Positions 17,656 to 28,122 of a stretch of DNA of 64,000 bases are shown one piece after another (the stretch's first letter is position 1; the number at the start of each line of letters is the position of its first letter). The stretch lies in assembly GCF_025949665.1 (NCBI RefSeq), contig NZ_JAPDFT010000001.1, positions 124,001 to 188,000 on the forward strand. Direction: 5' to 3'. The notes below the pieces were generated by a model. That model did no database searches and was not told where the DNA came from. It worked only from the letters and a program-made list of their open reading frames with translations. The DNA comes from Chryseobacterium viscerum. Lineage in GTDB: Bacteria; Bacteroidota; Bacteroidia; Flavobacteriales; Weeksellaceae. The translations under genes and the position numbers were made by a program.

Positions 17656-19416
17656 ATGAATATTAAAGATATTATAGAACAAAAACTTTCGGAGATCATT
17701 TTAAATGTATATCAGTTAAAAGACATCAAGCTGGAAGTTCAGGAAAATAAAACGGAATTTGAGGGTGATTTTACCATTGTCACTTTCCCGTTGGTAAAAC
17801 AGTTGAAAAAAAATCCTGAGAGTATCGGGGTTGAATTAGGTGAGGCTTTGACAGAGCAGACGGAAATTTTCGAAAGCTTTAATGTAGTGAAAGGTTTCCT
17901 TAATGTTAAGGTTAAAAACCAATTGTTTGTGGATAACTTCAGATCTGTAAGCAAAAACTTCTCTGTTATAGAAAAGAAAAATGCTACGGTAATGGTAGAA
18001 TATTCTTCCCCGAATACGAATAAACCATTGCACTTAGGCCATATCAGAAATAATTTATTAGGATTTTCTGTAGCACAAATCTTAAAAGAAGCCGGGTATG
18101 ATGTAATCAAAACTCAGATCATTAATGACAGAGGAATTCATATCTGCAAATCAATGCTGGCTTGGGAGAAATTTGGAAACGGGGAAACTCCTGAAACGAC
18201 TAGTACCAAAGGAGACAAATTTGTTGGAAACTACTACGTAGAATTTGATAAAAACTATAAAAAAGAAATTGCGGAGCTTGTAGAACAGGGAGTAGGAGAA
18301 GAACAAGCTAAGAAGGCTGCTCCGGTGATGAAAGAAGCTCAGAAAATGCTTCTGGATTGGGAAAATGGAGATGCAACAGTAAGAGCGCTTTGGGAAGAAA
18401 TGAATTCATGGGTTTACAAAGGGTTCAACGAAACTTATAAAAGACTGGGTGTTAACTTTGATCAGGTTCAGTACGAAAGCAATACCTATATTTTAGGAAA
18501 AGATCTTATTCAGGAAGGATTAGATAAAGGAGTTCTGTATCAGAAAGAAGATGGTTCTGTTTGGTGTGATCTTACGGATGAAGGGCTTGATCAGAAGCTG
18601 TTGTTACGTTCAGACGGTACATCGGTTTATATGACGCAGGATCTAGGAACGGCAGTTGAGCGTTTTAAGCAAAATAGTATTCAAAAGCTGATTTATACAG
18701 TAGGAAACGAACAGGATTATCATTTTCAGGTTTTATTTAAAATTCTAAAGAAACTAGGGTATGAGTGGGCTGATCAGTTGTTCCACCTTTCCTACGGGAT
18801 GGTAGAATTACCAGAAGGCAAGATGAAATCCCGTGAAGGTACCGTAGTAGATGCAGATGACCTGATGCAGGAGATGTATGAAACAGCAAAATCTAAGGCT
18901 CAGGAATTAGGAAAACTGGAGAATCTTTCTGAAGATGAGAAAGAAGCATCTTATGAAACAGTGGGACTGGGTGCATTGAAATATTTTATGCTTAAAGTAG
19001 ATCCTAAGAAAAAAATGCTTTTCAATCCAGCAGAAAGTATAGATTTCAACGGAAATACAGGACCATTTATCCAATATACTTATGCTCGTATTCAGTCATT
19101 GTTGTCGAAAGCAGGTAATTTGCAAACGGAAACGGCTGATATTGAATTAAATCAATCCGAAAAAGAATTGATTATGCAGTTGACAAACTTTAAAACTGTA
19201 GTGGCTAAATCAGCGGAAACATTAAGTCCGGCTTTAGTGGCGAACTATGTATATGATCTTGTGAAAGCATACAACTCTTTCTATCAGAATAACCCTATTC
19301 TGAATCAGGAAGATGAAAATGTAAAACAATTCCGTTTAAATATATCAGATATTACAGCGAAGACGATCAAAAAATCGCTGGAACTGCTGGGAATCGGAAC
19401 CGTAAACAGAATGTAA
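17656..19416 (+). CDS. argS: Arginyl-tRNA synthetase
   Basis: Charges tRNA-Arg. The 586 residues include the N-terminal Arg-specific domain (about 1-90), the class I HIGH motif as LHLGHIRNN near residue 125, the KMSKS-equivalent GKMKSREGT near residue 392, and the C-terminal DALR anticodon-binding domain beginning around FIQYTYARIQSLL. Length is normal and the ATG at 17656 gives the usual N-terminus. It stands alone between two terminators. Confidence 0.97.
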   Translation: MNIKDIIEQKLSEIILNVYQLKDIKLEVQENKTEFEGDFTIVTFPLVKQLKKNPESIGVELGEALTEQTEIFESFNVVKGFLNVKVKNQLFVDNFRSVSKNFSVIEKKNATVMVEYSSPNTNKPLHLGHIRNNLLGFSVAQILKEAGYDVIKTQIINDRGIHICKSMLAWEKFGNGETPETTSTKGDKFVGNYYVEFDKNYKKEIAELVEQGVGEEQAKKAAPVMKEAQKMLLDWENGDATVRALWEEMNSWVYKGFNETYKRLGVNFDQVQYESNTYILGKDLIQEGLDKGVLYQKEDGSVWCDLTDEGLDQKLLLRSDGTSVYMTQDLGTAVERFKQNSIQKLIYTVGNEQDYHFQVLFKILKKLGYEWADQLFHLSYGMVELPEGKMKSREGTVVDADDLMQEMYETAKSKAQELGKLENLSEDEKEASYETVGLGALKYFMLKVDPKKKMLFNPAESIDFNGNTGPFIQYTYARIQSLLSKAGNLQTETADIELNQSEKELIMQLTNFKTVVAKSAETLSPALVANYVYDLVKAYNSFYQNNPILNQEDENVKQFRLNISDITAKTIKKSLELLGIGTVNRM

Positions 19417-19421
19417 AAATA

Positions 19422-19453
19422 AAAAGCCTCCTGAATTTTCAGGAGGCTTTTTT
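19422..19453. terminator. Terminator shared by argS and the convergent yihY-like gene
   Basis: AAAAGCCTCCTGA / TCAGGAGGCTTTT, a perfect 13-bp stem with a 4-base loop and A/T flanks on both sides. It is 6 bp after argS and about 75 bp after the convergent gene, so it can serve both directions. Confidence 0.88.
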
Positions 19454-19526
19454 TATGTAGAATTAACTATTTGTAGTTAAGATCTTGCGTCACTCTTCAC
19501 GAGCTACGCAACCCGAATCTCGTATT

Positions 19527-20465
19527 TTATTTATCACTACTTTCACTATGCATCTGTTTCAAACTATCCGCATACAACTTGGCAGGAGTCCATCTTGCAT
19601 GTTTAGAAAGAATGGCTTTATATCCTTTTTTGTAAGTATAAACTTTGGTGAATACAGCACCAAAAAATATCAGCATACAGGAATAGTTGATCCACATCAT
19701 AATCAGAATGACGGTTCCGGCAGCACCAAAGGCTGAAGTAGGTTTCACCTGATTAAAATAAAGACTTAATAAAAATTTTCCGAGGGTGAATAAAACGGTT
19801 GTCAGAAACGCTCCCTTCCATACGGGCTTCCAGCTGATCAGAACATCAGGCAGTACTTTAAACATTAAAGCAAATAAAAGCATGACCAAACCAAATCCTA
19901 CAGCAAAATTCACAAACTCTACCAGCATATAGGTTTCAAAACCAAAATACTGAGTGATTATTTTATTGAAAAGACTGATCAGAGAAGATAAAACCATAGT
20001 AATCATCAGAAGAAATCCCATAATAAGGATCATTCCCAAAGAATTGGCTCTGTCCAGTAGAAATTTAATCAATGCCTTTTTGGGAGCCGCTTCAACCTCC
20101 CAAAGTGAATTTAATGAATGCTGAAGTTGAAAAAAGAGTGTCGTAGAACCGAAAACCAATGATCCGACACCCACTGCTTTCATGAAAATGTTTTTTTTGT
20201 CAATCAGAGCACCGGCCAGCATCCCTTCAATACTTTTAGCAACATCGGGGCCCATAATACCGCTGATCTGCGTGCTTATTTGTCCGCGGATAGCTTCTTC
20301 ACCAAAGAAATTTCCAAGTACCCATATAATAATGATCAATAATCCCGGGATTGAAAAAATGGCATAATAAGCAAGACTTGCTGAATCTTTTGATGCAGCA
20401 GAATTATTCCATTCTGTGAATGTGTCTTTCAGAACCTCCCAGAAAAATTGAGCATTTTTGATCAT
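19527..20465 (-). CDS. YihY/BrkB-family inner membrane protein
   Basis: A 312-residue polytopic membrane protein of the YihY/virulence factor BrkB family, with about six membrane segments. The segments include SLAYYAIFSIPGLLIIIIW near the N-terminus and a late TVILIMMWINYSCMLIFFGA. The ATG at 20465 is one base after the tamL stop. An in-frame TTG at 20489 lies inside tamL and is less likely. Function of the family is not settled, despite older RNase BN and BrkB labels. It is the last gene of the tamB-tamL operon. Confidence 0.88.
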   Translation of the reverse strand: MIKNAQFFWEVLKDTFTEWNNSAASKDSASLAYYAIFSIPGLLIIIIWVLGNFFGEEAIRGQISTQISGIMGPDVAKSIEGMLAGALIDKKNIFMKAVGVGSLVFGSTTLFFQLQHSLNSLWEVEAAPKKALIKFLLDRANSLGMILIMGFLLMITMVLSSLISLFNKIITQYFGFETYMLVEFVNFAVGFGLVMLLFALMFKVLPDVLISWKPVWKGAFLTTVLFTLGKFLLSLYFNQVKPTSAFGAAGTVILIMMWINYSCMLIFFGAVFTKVYTYKKGYKAILSKHARWTPAKLYADSLKQMHSESSDK

Positions 20466-20466
20466 A

Positions 20467-22794
20467 TTAAAAAGGATATCCGATGGCAATATTTAAAACA
20501 AGATTGTCTTTTCTCCAGTTAGAGTCCCCGAAATTAATTTTATCGAAGGCCCATCTGTCCCCTTTTTGATAGTAAGGAACTCTCAGTGGCATGGCAAGGT
20601 CCAGTCTCAGAATCAGGATAGAAAAATCCAGTCTCAGACCTACTCCTGCTCCCACCGCAATTTCATTTAAAAAGTCTTTTGAAAACTTAGCGCCCGGTCT
20701 GTCTTTATCGTCATGAAGCAGCCAGATATTTCCTGCATCTACAAAAACCGCAGCATTTAAAAATTTATAAAGATTGGCTCTGTACTCAGCATTTAATTCC
20801 AGTTTGATATCTCCGGACTGGTCAAAGTAAATACTAGGATCTATAGTTCTCGGATCAAAACTTCCCGGTCCTAATGTTCTTGCACGGAATGCTCTGATAC
20901 TGTTACTCCCTCCTGAGAAAAACTGTTTGGAGAAAGGAATAAATTCTGAGTTTCCATAGGGATAGGCAATTCCTCCGATAAATCTCGTTGCCAATGAAGA
21001 TTTTTCAGTGAACTTATGATAGAATCTGAAATCATTTTCAATCTTTACATATTGGCTGAAAGGAATACCAAATATATTCTTCTGTTTATCTTTTTTTACA
21101 TCTGCTCCTGTAGCCAACCCTGTGATATTCCCTGCGAGATCAAGCGTTCCTTTATAATAAACGGTATTCGTTTTGGGAAGCATAGTATTGGTGTACGTGA
21201 AAGAATAAGTAGGTCCGAAAATTAACTGTTTATCTACAATTCGTCCCATAGCAGGATTTGTTGCAGATATTCTCCTGTATTCATCAGTAACATTGGCTGG
21301 AGAAACCAATGTAATGTCAATTACCTTCAGTTCATGTTCTTTTCTGGCATTTTCCTTCCAAAGATATCCGAATGATCCCGTGAAATTGTTAAGCGTATAA
21401 TATTGTGTTCTGTTCTGGAATTCATAGCCCAAAGTGATATTCGTTCTCGGAACAAATTCACTGGAAGAATGAAAACGGAAAGGTGCCACAATTCTCGGGA
21501 TGGAAAGCTGAACATTTGTTCCTGCACGGAAAATATTATTGGCATTCTGAGCACCTCCCATCTGGAAATCAAAAGCTCCGTAGATAGCCGCTTTAAACTG
21601 TTCTGCTCCCCTGAAAAAATTTCGGTGAGTCCAGTTCAGATTCAGCTCACTACCCGCATAATTGGCAGAATTTGTTCTTCCTAAGGCTTCCAGACGAAGC
21701 GACTGGATTTGTCTCGGAGTTAATAAATAATAAGCATCAAATTTATGACTCAATGAATCAGACACAACGAATTCATTCTTTACAAATTTGAAAACACCGA
21801 GACTGATCAACCGATTCAGGGTAAGATTGTGATTGGAACGGTTATAAAGATCTCCTTTCTTGAAATATAAAGCTCTGTCAAAAATCTTCGGTTTGAATTT
21901 ATGCTGAGGATCAATGACGTAAATGTCATCAAACGCATATTTGGAAAGAGAATCTTTATCCATCGGGATACTGTATTTGCCATCCTTTACATCCTGAATG
22001 TTGTAATTGGGAAATACAATAACCTTATCTATCCCAAATTGCTGAGTTGCTAAATCTGGTGTGTTATCTTTCAGTTTTACATTAAGTTCTACCTTATGAT
22101 TTTTGCTTACCGTACTGTCTGCCTGTACAATAATGTTGTCAGGGTGGAAATAATAAAAGCCTCTTTCTTTTAAACCATTATCAATTCTGTCTCTTTCCGC
22201 CTTGATGACATCCAGATCAAAGGGTCTGCCGTTTTTAAGAAACGTTTTGCCTGCTAAGCCCTGAATTTCCTGATTAACCAGCGTAGAATCCTTCTGGAAT
22301 TTTACTCCGTCAATCAAATACCTGGAACCCGGTCTTACCGTATAAATAACCTGGGCTTTTTTATTTTTTGAAACCGTATCATAAGAAGCTTTAGCGTTGA
22401 AATATCCTTTATTTTCAGAATAATTTACAATAATATCTTTATTGAATTCACGGTCTACATCGCCCAATAATACAGGTTTTTCACCTATTTTATATTTCAG
22501 CCAGTAATTAAATCCTTTATCTTTTTTAGGCTCCTTGGCTATATTATAAAAATACAGCTTGGGACGCATACCTAAAAATGTAGAATTAGGTTTCGGAGTG
22601 AGGTTAGCTTCCAGAGCAGCCTGAAGATCTTTTTTTTCTTTTTTTGAAATCGTATCGTTTTCAATCTTTACTTTGGCTTCCGTGTAAAGCATCTGGCCTT
22701 CTTTCAAAAACCTTGTATTACTGCACGACATTACAGCTGATGCCAGTCCGGAAACAAACAGATACTTACAATATATATGGATCTTATTACTCAT
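20467..22794 (-). CDS. tamL: TamL, lipoprotein-type BamA/TamA-family outer membrane protein
   Basis: An Omp85-superfamily protein of 775 residues. Unlike proteobacterial TamA, it has a lipoprotein signal peptide with lipobox VMSC (Cys about 24), the feature that defines the Bacteroidota TamL variant. POTRA-like domains occupy about 30-400. The C-terminal barrel contains the surface-antigen signature with QFFSGGSNSIRAFRARTLGPG and ends in Phe (IAIGYPF). The ATG shares one base with the stop codon of tamB (TAATG), so the two are translationally coupled. It is inferred to work with TamB in moving lipids or proteins to the outer membrane. Confidence 0.92.
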   Translation of the reverse strand: MSNKIHIYCKYLFVSGLASAVMSCSNTRFLKEGQMLYTEAKVKIENDTISKKEKKDLQAALEANLTPKPNSTFLGMRPKLYFYNIAKEPKKDKGFNYWLKYKIGEKPVLLGDVDREFNKDIIVNYSENKGYFNAKASYDTVSKNKKAQVIYTVRPGSRYLIDGVKFQKDSTLVNQEIQGLAGKTFLKNGRPFDLDVIKAERDRIDNGLKERGFYYFHPDNIIVQADSTVSKNHKVELNVKLKDNTPDLATQQFGIDKVIVFPNYNIQDVKDGKYSIPMDKDSLSKYAFDDIYVIDPQHKFKPKIFDRALYFKKGDLYNRSNHNLTLNRLISLGVFKFVKNEFVVSDSLSHKFDAYYLLTPRQIQSLRLEALGRTNSANYAGSELNLNWTHRNFFRGAEQFKAAIYGAFDFQMGGAQNANNIFRAGTNVQLSIPRIVAPFRFHSSSEFVPRTNITLGYEFQNRTQYYTLNNFTGSFGYLWKENARKEHELKVIDITLVSPANVTDEYRRISATNPAMGRIVDKQLIFGPTYSFTYTNTMLPKTNTVYYKGTLDLAGNITGLATGADVKKDKQKNIFGIPFSQYVKIENDFRFYHKFTEKSSLATRFIGGIAYPYGNSEFIPFSKQFFSGGSNSIRAFRARTLGPGSFDPRTIDPSIYFDQSGDIKLELNAEYRANLYKFLNAAVFVDAGNIWLLHDDKDRPGAKFSKDFLNEIAVGAGVGLRLDFSILILRLDLAMPLRVPYYQKGDRWAFDKINFGDSNWRKDNLVLNIAIGYPF

Positions 22795-25700
22795 TATTTA
22801 AATTCTACCACTTGGTTATTTTGATTTTTTTTCGGCTTCTTCTCTTTAGATTTCTGGAAAATCTCCCGGAATTTGTCATAATCCAATGTAATAATAAATC
22901 CTACTCCGGTTTCTATGATCTGTCCCTGAAGAGCCACCTGATATTCATCTTTACGATAAGCACGAAGCATATATCTTCCGTCTTTTGAAAGACTGTAATC
23001 CACAGAAACATTACCTGCAATATTGGTCATGTTTTCGTTCTCGCGGGCCTGGCCTTCCAATCCGAAATTGCTTCCTACCGTTACTTTCAATCGGTCATTC
23101 AATAATTTTTTACTGATATCCACATTCAGATCGGTTCTCGTATTTTTTTGTCCGGTGGAATAATCTTCCGTGGAATCAAGTCCAAAATTAAGATCTACCC
23201 CTTTAATCAGGCCTGCTGCAAGATTATTTAACTGTTGAGAAAGAATCTTACTTACACTTTGTCTAGCCATAGTTTCTGCAGACATTCCGGCACCGCTTTC
23301 AAATGGATTTTCTCCGATAAAACGGTTCAGAAGCAGTAAAGCAAAAACCTGTTTGTTCAGTTCAGATTCCTGAGTTCTGAGTTGGGCAAGTTTCTGATCA
23401 ACAACATCTTTTACATTCGTAGATACGGAATTATTTTTTTCTTGCGTAGTGATATCAAAAGTAAGCTGAGGTTTCAGCAGTTCTCCTTTCATTTTCAATA
23501 AAGCATTGAACGGAATTCTTTGTTTGAACTGATTGATCAGTGAGGCTCCTCCGTTTTCAGTTCCTACCTGCTGCTCCACGAGATCAATAGGAGCTGCTTC
23601 TGTTTTATAAACAGCTGTAATGTCCATGATAGCCATCGTAGGTTCACCGGTCCAGGTTATTGTACTTCCTTTCTGGATATCAAACTTACGTTTCAGAAAG
23701 CTTACAGAAAGATCATAACTTCCTTTTTCTACTTCATATACACCTACCAGTGTAGTTTTTCCTGATGGATCTATTCCTCCGGTTAATTCTGCCTCACCCT
23801 GAAGCTGGACAAAATCACCGTTGGCCTTGTCAATGATCAATGAAATTTTTGCCTCCTTGCTCACTTCAATATTAACGCTTACATCCATTCCTTTGATACG
23901 GCTCTGCGCATTAAGAGAATCTGCTTTGATTGTTTTGTTTAAAACTACCTGATCCTGATCTACAAACTCTACAATACCGTCTCTTTCCTGTAAAGATGGA
24001 GTAGATTGAGGGAGAACAAAAGTGAAATCCGTGTTGTCTGCGACATTCAGTTTTCCGTCTACCTTAGGAAGATCCAAATTACCGCGGATATGAAGCCCGG
24101 CATCAATGGCAAGAATACCATACATCATGGCATCATTGGACTTTTCAGAATTGACAACCTTGAAATTTTTAGCATTCACATTCAGATTAAAGGCAAAATC
24201 TCTGTAGGTCTGTGTCAGAACCTGCCCATCTACTACAAGAGCATTTCCGTCTTTGTCTTTGATTTTGAATTTATCAAACTCAATTCCACGGCTGGTAAAA
24301 TCTATCTCATCGCTCAGATGTCTGAAATCACTTCCTGTTTTTGCAATCTCCAGCCCTGCATCATTGAATTTTACTTTTCCTAAAATATTAGGTTTATCGG
24401 TAGTTCCGGTAATCTTTAAATTTCCTGAAAGATACCCTTCCGTATTGGTAATCGCATTCATAGAAAATCCCTGAATACTCTTCATCTGAAGCTGATTGAT
24501 CGCCATATTCAGATCGAAAGTACTGGAAGAAGTATTATAATCACCAAGGATTTTTACATCATTGTTATTTCCGGAAAGGGCAATATCTGCATTTAAAACA
24601 TTCGGTGAAGCATTATTTACTTTTACTGCAAGATTTCCAACGGGGCTTCCATAGACAATTAAATCAGAGATATTCAGGTCAGAAGTAAATGCCATTTTTT
24701 TAGTGACATTCCGAAGCTGTGCTGTTCCGTTAATAGTTCCTCTTGCAAGAACAGTATCTTTTTTAATAAGTTCCGTAATGGTTTCAATTTTAAAGTCTTT
24801 CAACGAAATGTTCAAAGGACTGCTTGGGCTATTGCTCTCAGACTGAACAGCAATTTCACTGTTTCCATTAGATAAAATGAAATTATCTGCCAGAATTCCT
24901 TTATTGCTGATCTGGATTTTATTATTTTCTGCTACATTCCAATCTGTGTAATTGAGCTTTAATCCGTTTGGATTTAAAGATATTTCTGTAATGTCATTCA
25001 ACGATTTCGCATTTCCTGCAATCAGGAATTGGGTGGCATCTTTCTCATCTTTTGTAGTGACATTATATCGGATGGTATTGTCTGCAACATCTCCGTCAAT
25101 ATTGATTTTATTTAAAGAAAAGCTTGAGCTTTTTAAGGCGGCAACATTCAGGCTGTATTGTAATGCCTGATTTTCGTTGGTTACTTTTAAAACTCCTTTT
25201 TCAATGGTGTTTTCACCATACAATAATCGCGGAATCTGTCCGTCAATTTCAATTTTTTGAGAATCTGCATCATAATTTCCTGCCAGATTTATGGTTTCAA
25301 AATCTTTCAGATCGGGAACAAACTTTCTGATAAGGTCATCATTTTTGATTTTGGCTGTAAAAGTAAAATGCTGCCCCGGATCTGTTTTCTGGTTTTTATC
25401 CGGCTTCTGAAACTGATAATACTGATTGACAGTTTGGGTTAATGCACCAAAGATCTGAGTAAGTTTATATTTACCTTTCAGTTCCAGATCTGCTATCTGT
25501 GAATTGAAAACAATCTGGGTAGAATCCTGAGTAGATGAAGCTTTCAGATTGACTTCCTGTACCGGATAGACTTCTTTGGTATCTGAGAATGCAAAATCTT
25601 TAAGGTTGAGATATCCGTTCAGATTATTGGGATCAAGACTTGCGAAATCACCATCAATTTTTCCGGCAATGATCATCGGCTTTTCATAGAAGCCAAGTTT

Positions 25701-27827
25701 GTTGACATCCAGTTTGATGACTTCTCCATTCACTTTTACCGTAGGATTTTTTTCATCATATACTCCGGAAGCAGTTAGCTGTAAACTGGCGTTCGGGTCT
25801 TTTGAATCGAGAATAACATGATAAGCACCTTTGTTGATCTTTCCGATAAGATTCATGTTCTGATAACGATATCCTTTGTAGACTGCAGAGGCAACATGTC
25901 CTTTTAAGTCTGCATTGGCATTTTTGAAATCAAAACTTTCACCTTTTGCTGCAATCTGTGCGGTGATAGGACCAATATCTTTATTCTGAATAATTTTTCC
26001 TACCTGTACGCCCTGAAGATTTGCTTTTACATCATATAATTCATGATTTTTCCTACGCATATCTACTTGTGCAATGACGGCTGCATTACCAAGCGTGGAG
26101 TAGAGGTTCAGATCTGTATTCACTACTTTCGTTGTGCCTTTTGCATTTCCTTTGATACTGAAATGGGAAGGAAGTGAAATATTGGAAGGAATAGTATTTT
26201 TCGGGACAAGATTAAATACTGTTTTGGCACTGGAAGAAAATTCTCCGATTCTTAGATCGTAATACAACTGATCAGGATTCATCGCATTTTTAATTTTCCC
26301 GGATGCCATTACCCTCAGCTGATCCAGCCCTGAAACTTTGAGATCCCGGATTAAAAGATCATTTACGCTTCCTTTTACATTGGCATTTACATTGAGAACA
26401 GCGTTCGGATATTTGTTGAATGGAACCGTATTCCTTAAAGTCGGGACCAAATTCAGAATGTCAGAGAATCCTATTTTTGAATCTTTAATGTTGGCTGAAA
26501 TTTTTACAGCACCAAGGTTTGAACTTAGCTGGTCAATGGAGTTATAATTTAAAATAACCTCATCACGCAATATTGTTTTCGGGGTTTGGAGATAAAGATC
26601 TTTCAGATATGCTTCTTTTTCTGCGTAAACAAAATCAGTATTGAATTTCTGGATATCCAGGCCTCTGTTTTCTTTGATTTCTGCTGTGTTCACAGTTCCG
26701 GCAAAAGTATTATTCTCCATTTTGAAGCTTCTTACTTCCACATTCATTTTTGAAAAATTAAGGTGGTTGAAGTCAATTCCCTGTTTTGTTGGAGCAATAG
26801 CCGTATTGTTATAATTGACCTTTACATCGTTCAAAACAAGTTTTCCTAAGAGAAGTTTCATTGCCTTATCCTGATCCGAAGCTTTGGAATCCTCAGGTTC
26901 TTTTGTTGTTTTTGGATTGGCATTCTGGGCAGGAAGATAAAGGTTGGCATTAATATCTGCTCCGGAAAGAAATACATTTGCAACGTTGTAGGCATTGTTT
27001 TCAAGATCAAGTTTATTGACCTTTGTGCTCAGCTCTTTGAATATAACTTTTGCAAATGTTTTGGTATTTTCGTCACCGTAGTCAATGTCAAAATGAGTAA
27101 GCTTAATGCCTCTCAATCCAATATTCATCGGTTTCTTTTCATTGAGAGAGTCTACTTTCTTCTCAATCTTTTGGGCAACTTCTTCTACAAGTCCCTGTTT
27201 TAGCTTTAATTTTAATCCGTCAAGGTTAATATCATTAACAGCGTAATTGTTTTTATTAAGATCAAAAGTTTTTACCCTGGTATCGAAAGACTTAAAGTAT
27301 AGTTGAATATCATTCTTCGATTGCTGGTCATTGAATGTAACGCCAACATCTTTTAAATTGATTTTATCGAGAGAAATAATGAATGGCTTGGAAGAGCTTT
27401 CTTCTTTGTCACTGGAAGCAAAAGCATCAATAATATAATCAAAATTGAATTTGCCATCCGGCTTGCGTACCACATTGGCACGGGCTCCTTCCATATTGAC
27501 AGAAGTAATATCTGCTGTAGAATTGAGGAGTTTCAGCATATGTAAACCTACATCCAGTTTCCTGACTGCCAGTAGTGTATCTACATCTTGTCCTTTAAGG
27601 TAAAGATTTTCCATCACCAGGCTATTGGGAAATCCGATGTAAACTTTTTCAAGGCTGACCTGAGTTTTGATTTTTTTCTCAAGGTAAACAATAAGCTTGT
27701 CTTTAATGAAGTTTTGAACGGCAGGAAGCCTTAAGCTTAATATCAACAGGGTAAGAAGAACCAATATTGAAATAAAGGTTATTGCAATACGCCTTAAAAT
27801 TTTTGTGGTGTTGATTTTCAGTTTCAA
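22794..27827 (-). CDS. tamB: Translocation/assembly module TamB (AsmA-like, DUF490)
   Basis: A very long periplasm-spanning protein (1677 residues from the start chosen here). A single N-terminal membrane anchor, roughly LRRIAITFISILVLLTLLIL, is followed by repetitive beta-strand AsmA-like domains and a C-terminal DUF490 region with GGIDPSGKTTLVGVYEVEKG and SLNQQ-type repeats. The best start is the TTG at 27827 (MKLKINTTK after initiation). There is no in-frame ATG near the N-terminus; the alternative TTG at 27902 lies upstream of a good -7 box at 27853-27846. It heads the operon with tamL and the yihY-like gene. Confidence 0.93.
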   Translation of the reverse strand: MKLKINTTKILRRIAITFISILVLLTLLILSLRLPAVQNFIKDKLIVYLEKKIKTQVSLEKVYIGFPNSLVMENLYLKGQDVDTLLAVRKLDVGLHMLKLLNSTADITSVNMEGARANVVRKPDGKFNFDYIIDAFASSDKEESSSKPFIISLDKINLKDVGVTFNDQQSKNDIQLYFKSFDTRVKTFDLNKNNYAVNDINLDGLKLKLKQGLVEEVAQKIEKKVDSLNEKKPMNIGLRGIKLTHFDIDYGDENTKTFAKVIFKELSTKVNKLDLENNAYNVANVFLSGADINANLYLPAQNANPKTTKEPEDSKASDQDKAMKLLLGKLVLNDVKVNYNNTAIAPTKQGIDFNHLNFSKMNVEVRSFKMENNTFAGTVNTAEIKENRGLDIQKFNTDFVYAEKEAYLKDLYLQTPKTILRDEVILNYNSIDQLSSNLGAVKISANIKDSKIGFSDILNLVPTLRNTVPFNKYPNAVLNVNANVKGSVNDLLIRDLKVSGLDQLRVMASGKIKNAMNPDQLYYDLRIGEFSSSAKTVFNLVPKNTIPSNISLPSHFSIKGNAKGTTKVVNTDLNLYSTLGNAAVIAQVDMRRKNHELYDVKANLQGVQVGKIIQNKDIGPITAQIAAKGESFDFKNANADLKGHVASAVYKGYRYQNMNLIGKINKGAYHVILDSKDPNASLQLTASGVYDEKNPTVKVNGEVIKLDVNKLGFYEKPMIIAGKIDGDFASLDPNNLNGYLNLKDFAFSDTKEVYPVQEVNLKASSTQDSTQIVFNSQIADLELKGKYKLTQIFGALTQTVNQYYQFQKPDKNQKTDPGQHFTFTAKIKNDDLIRKFVPDLKDFETINLAGNYDADSQKIEIDGQIPRLLYGENTIEKGVLKVTNENQALQYSLNVAALKSSSFSLNKINIDGDVADNTIRYNVTTKDEKDATQFLIAGNAKSLNDITEISLNPNGLKLNYTDWNVAENNKIQISNKGILADNFILSNGNSEIAVQSESNSPSSPLNISLKDFKIETITELIKKDTVLARGTINGTAQLRNVTKKMAFTSDLNISDLIVYGSPVGNLAVKVNNASPNVLNADIALSGNNNDVKILGDYNTSSSTFDLNMAINQLQMKSIQGFSMNAITNTEGYLSGNLKITGTTDKPNILGKVKFNDAGLEIAKTGSDFRHLSDEIDFTSRGIEFDKFKIKDKDGNALVVDGQVLTQTYRDFAFNLNVNAKNFKVVNSEKSNDAMMYGILAIDAGLHIRGNLDLPKVDGKLNVADNTDFTFVLPQSTPSLQERDGIVEFVDQDQVVLNKTIKADSLNAQSRIKGMDVSVNIEVSKEAKISLIIDKANGDFVQLQGEAELTGGIDPSGKTTLVGVYEVEKGSYDLSVSFLKRKFDIQKGSTITWTGEPTMAIMDITAVYKTEAAPIDLVEQQVGTENGGASLINQFKQRIPFNALLKMKGELLKPQLTFDITTQEKNNSVSTNVKDVVDQKLAQLRTQESELNKQVFALLLLNRFIGENPFESGAGMSAETMARQSVSKILSQQLNNLAAGLIKGVDLNFGLDSTEDYSTGQKNTRTDLNVDISKKLLNDRLKVTVGSNFGLEGQARENENMTNIAGNVSVDYSLSKDGRYMLRAYRKDEYQVALQGQIIETGVGFIITLDYDKFREIFQKSKEKKPKKNQNNQVVEFK

Positions 27828-27845
27828 ATGCGAGGTGGTTTCTAA

Positions 27846-27853
27846 CAAAGATA
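27846..27853 (-). promoter_or_regulatory. Putative -7 element of the tamB-tamL operon
   Basis: On the minus strand TATCTTTG matches TAnnTTTG, 19 bp before the TTG codon at 27827. It places the transcript start downstream of the alternative start codon at 27902. No clear -33 box was seen. Confidence 0.45.
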
Positions 27854-28003
27854 ATAATACTATTTCACTTAGTCTTTGTTGTGGTACCCTTTGCGAATGC
27901 AAAAATCCTGCCTTGGCTGTCTTATTATGGAATTTTTAGTTTGTAGTTGTCAAGTGAATAGTTGAGTAAGACAGACCAAGGTATGGATATTTATTTTTTA
28001 AAA

Positions 28004-28091
28004 AAGCCCCCTTTATATCATTTTTTTAATGTTGAAAAGGTTAGTTAGCAAAAATGAAATTCAAATGTTAGTGTAGTTGCAAAGGGGGCTT
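28004..28091 (-). terminator. Large-loop inverted repeat after ccoP, candidate terminator
   Basis: AAGCCCCCTTT (28004-28014) and AAAGGGGGCTT (28081-28091) are perfect 11-bp complements 66 bases apart. Read on the minus strand the distal arm runs into TTTTTT, as in an intrinsic terminator for ccoP. The very large loop is unusual and could enclose a small structured RNA. Confidence 0.55.
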
Positions 28092-28122
28092 GGCATGGTT
28101 TATATGATAGATAATAATAATT

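Noticed and set aside
27830..27960. A tsaD-like start divergent from tamB, as seen in some flavobacteria
   Set aside because: No TsaD N-terminal sequence could be translated from any frame here.
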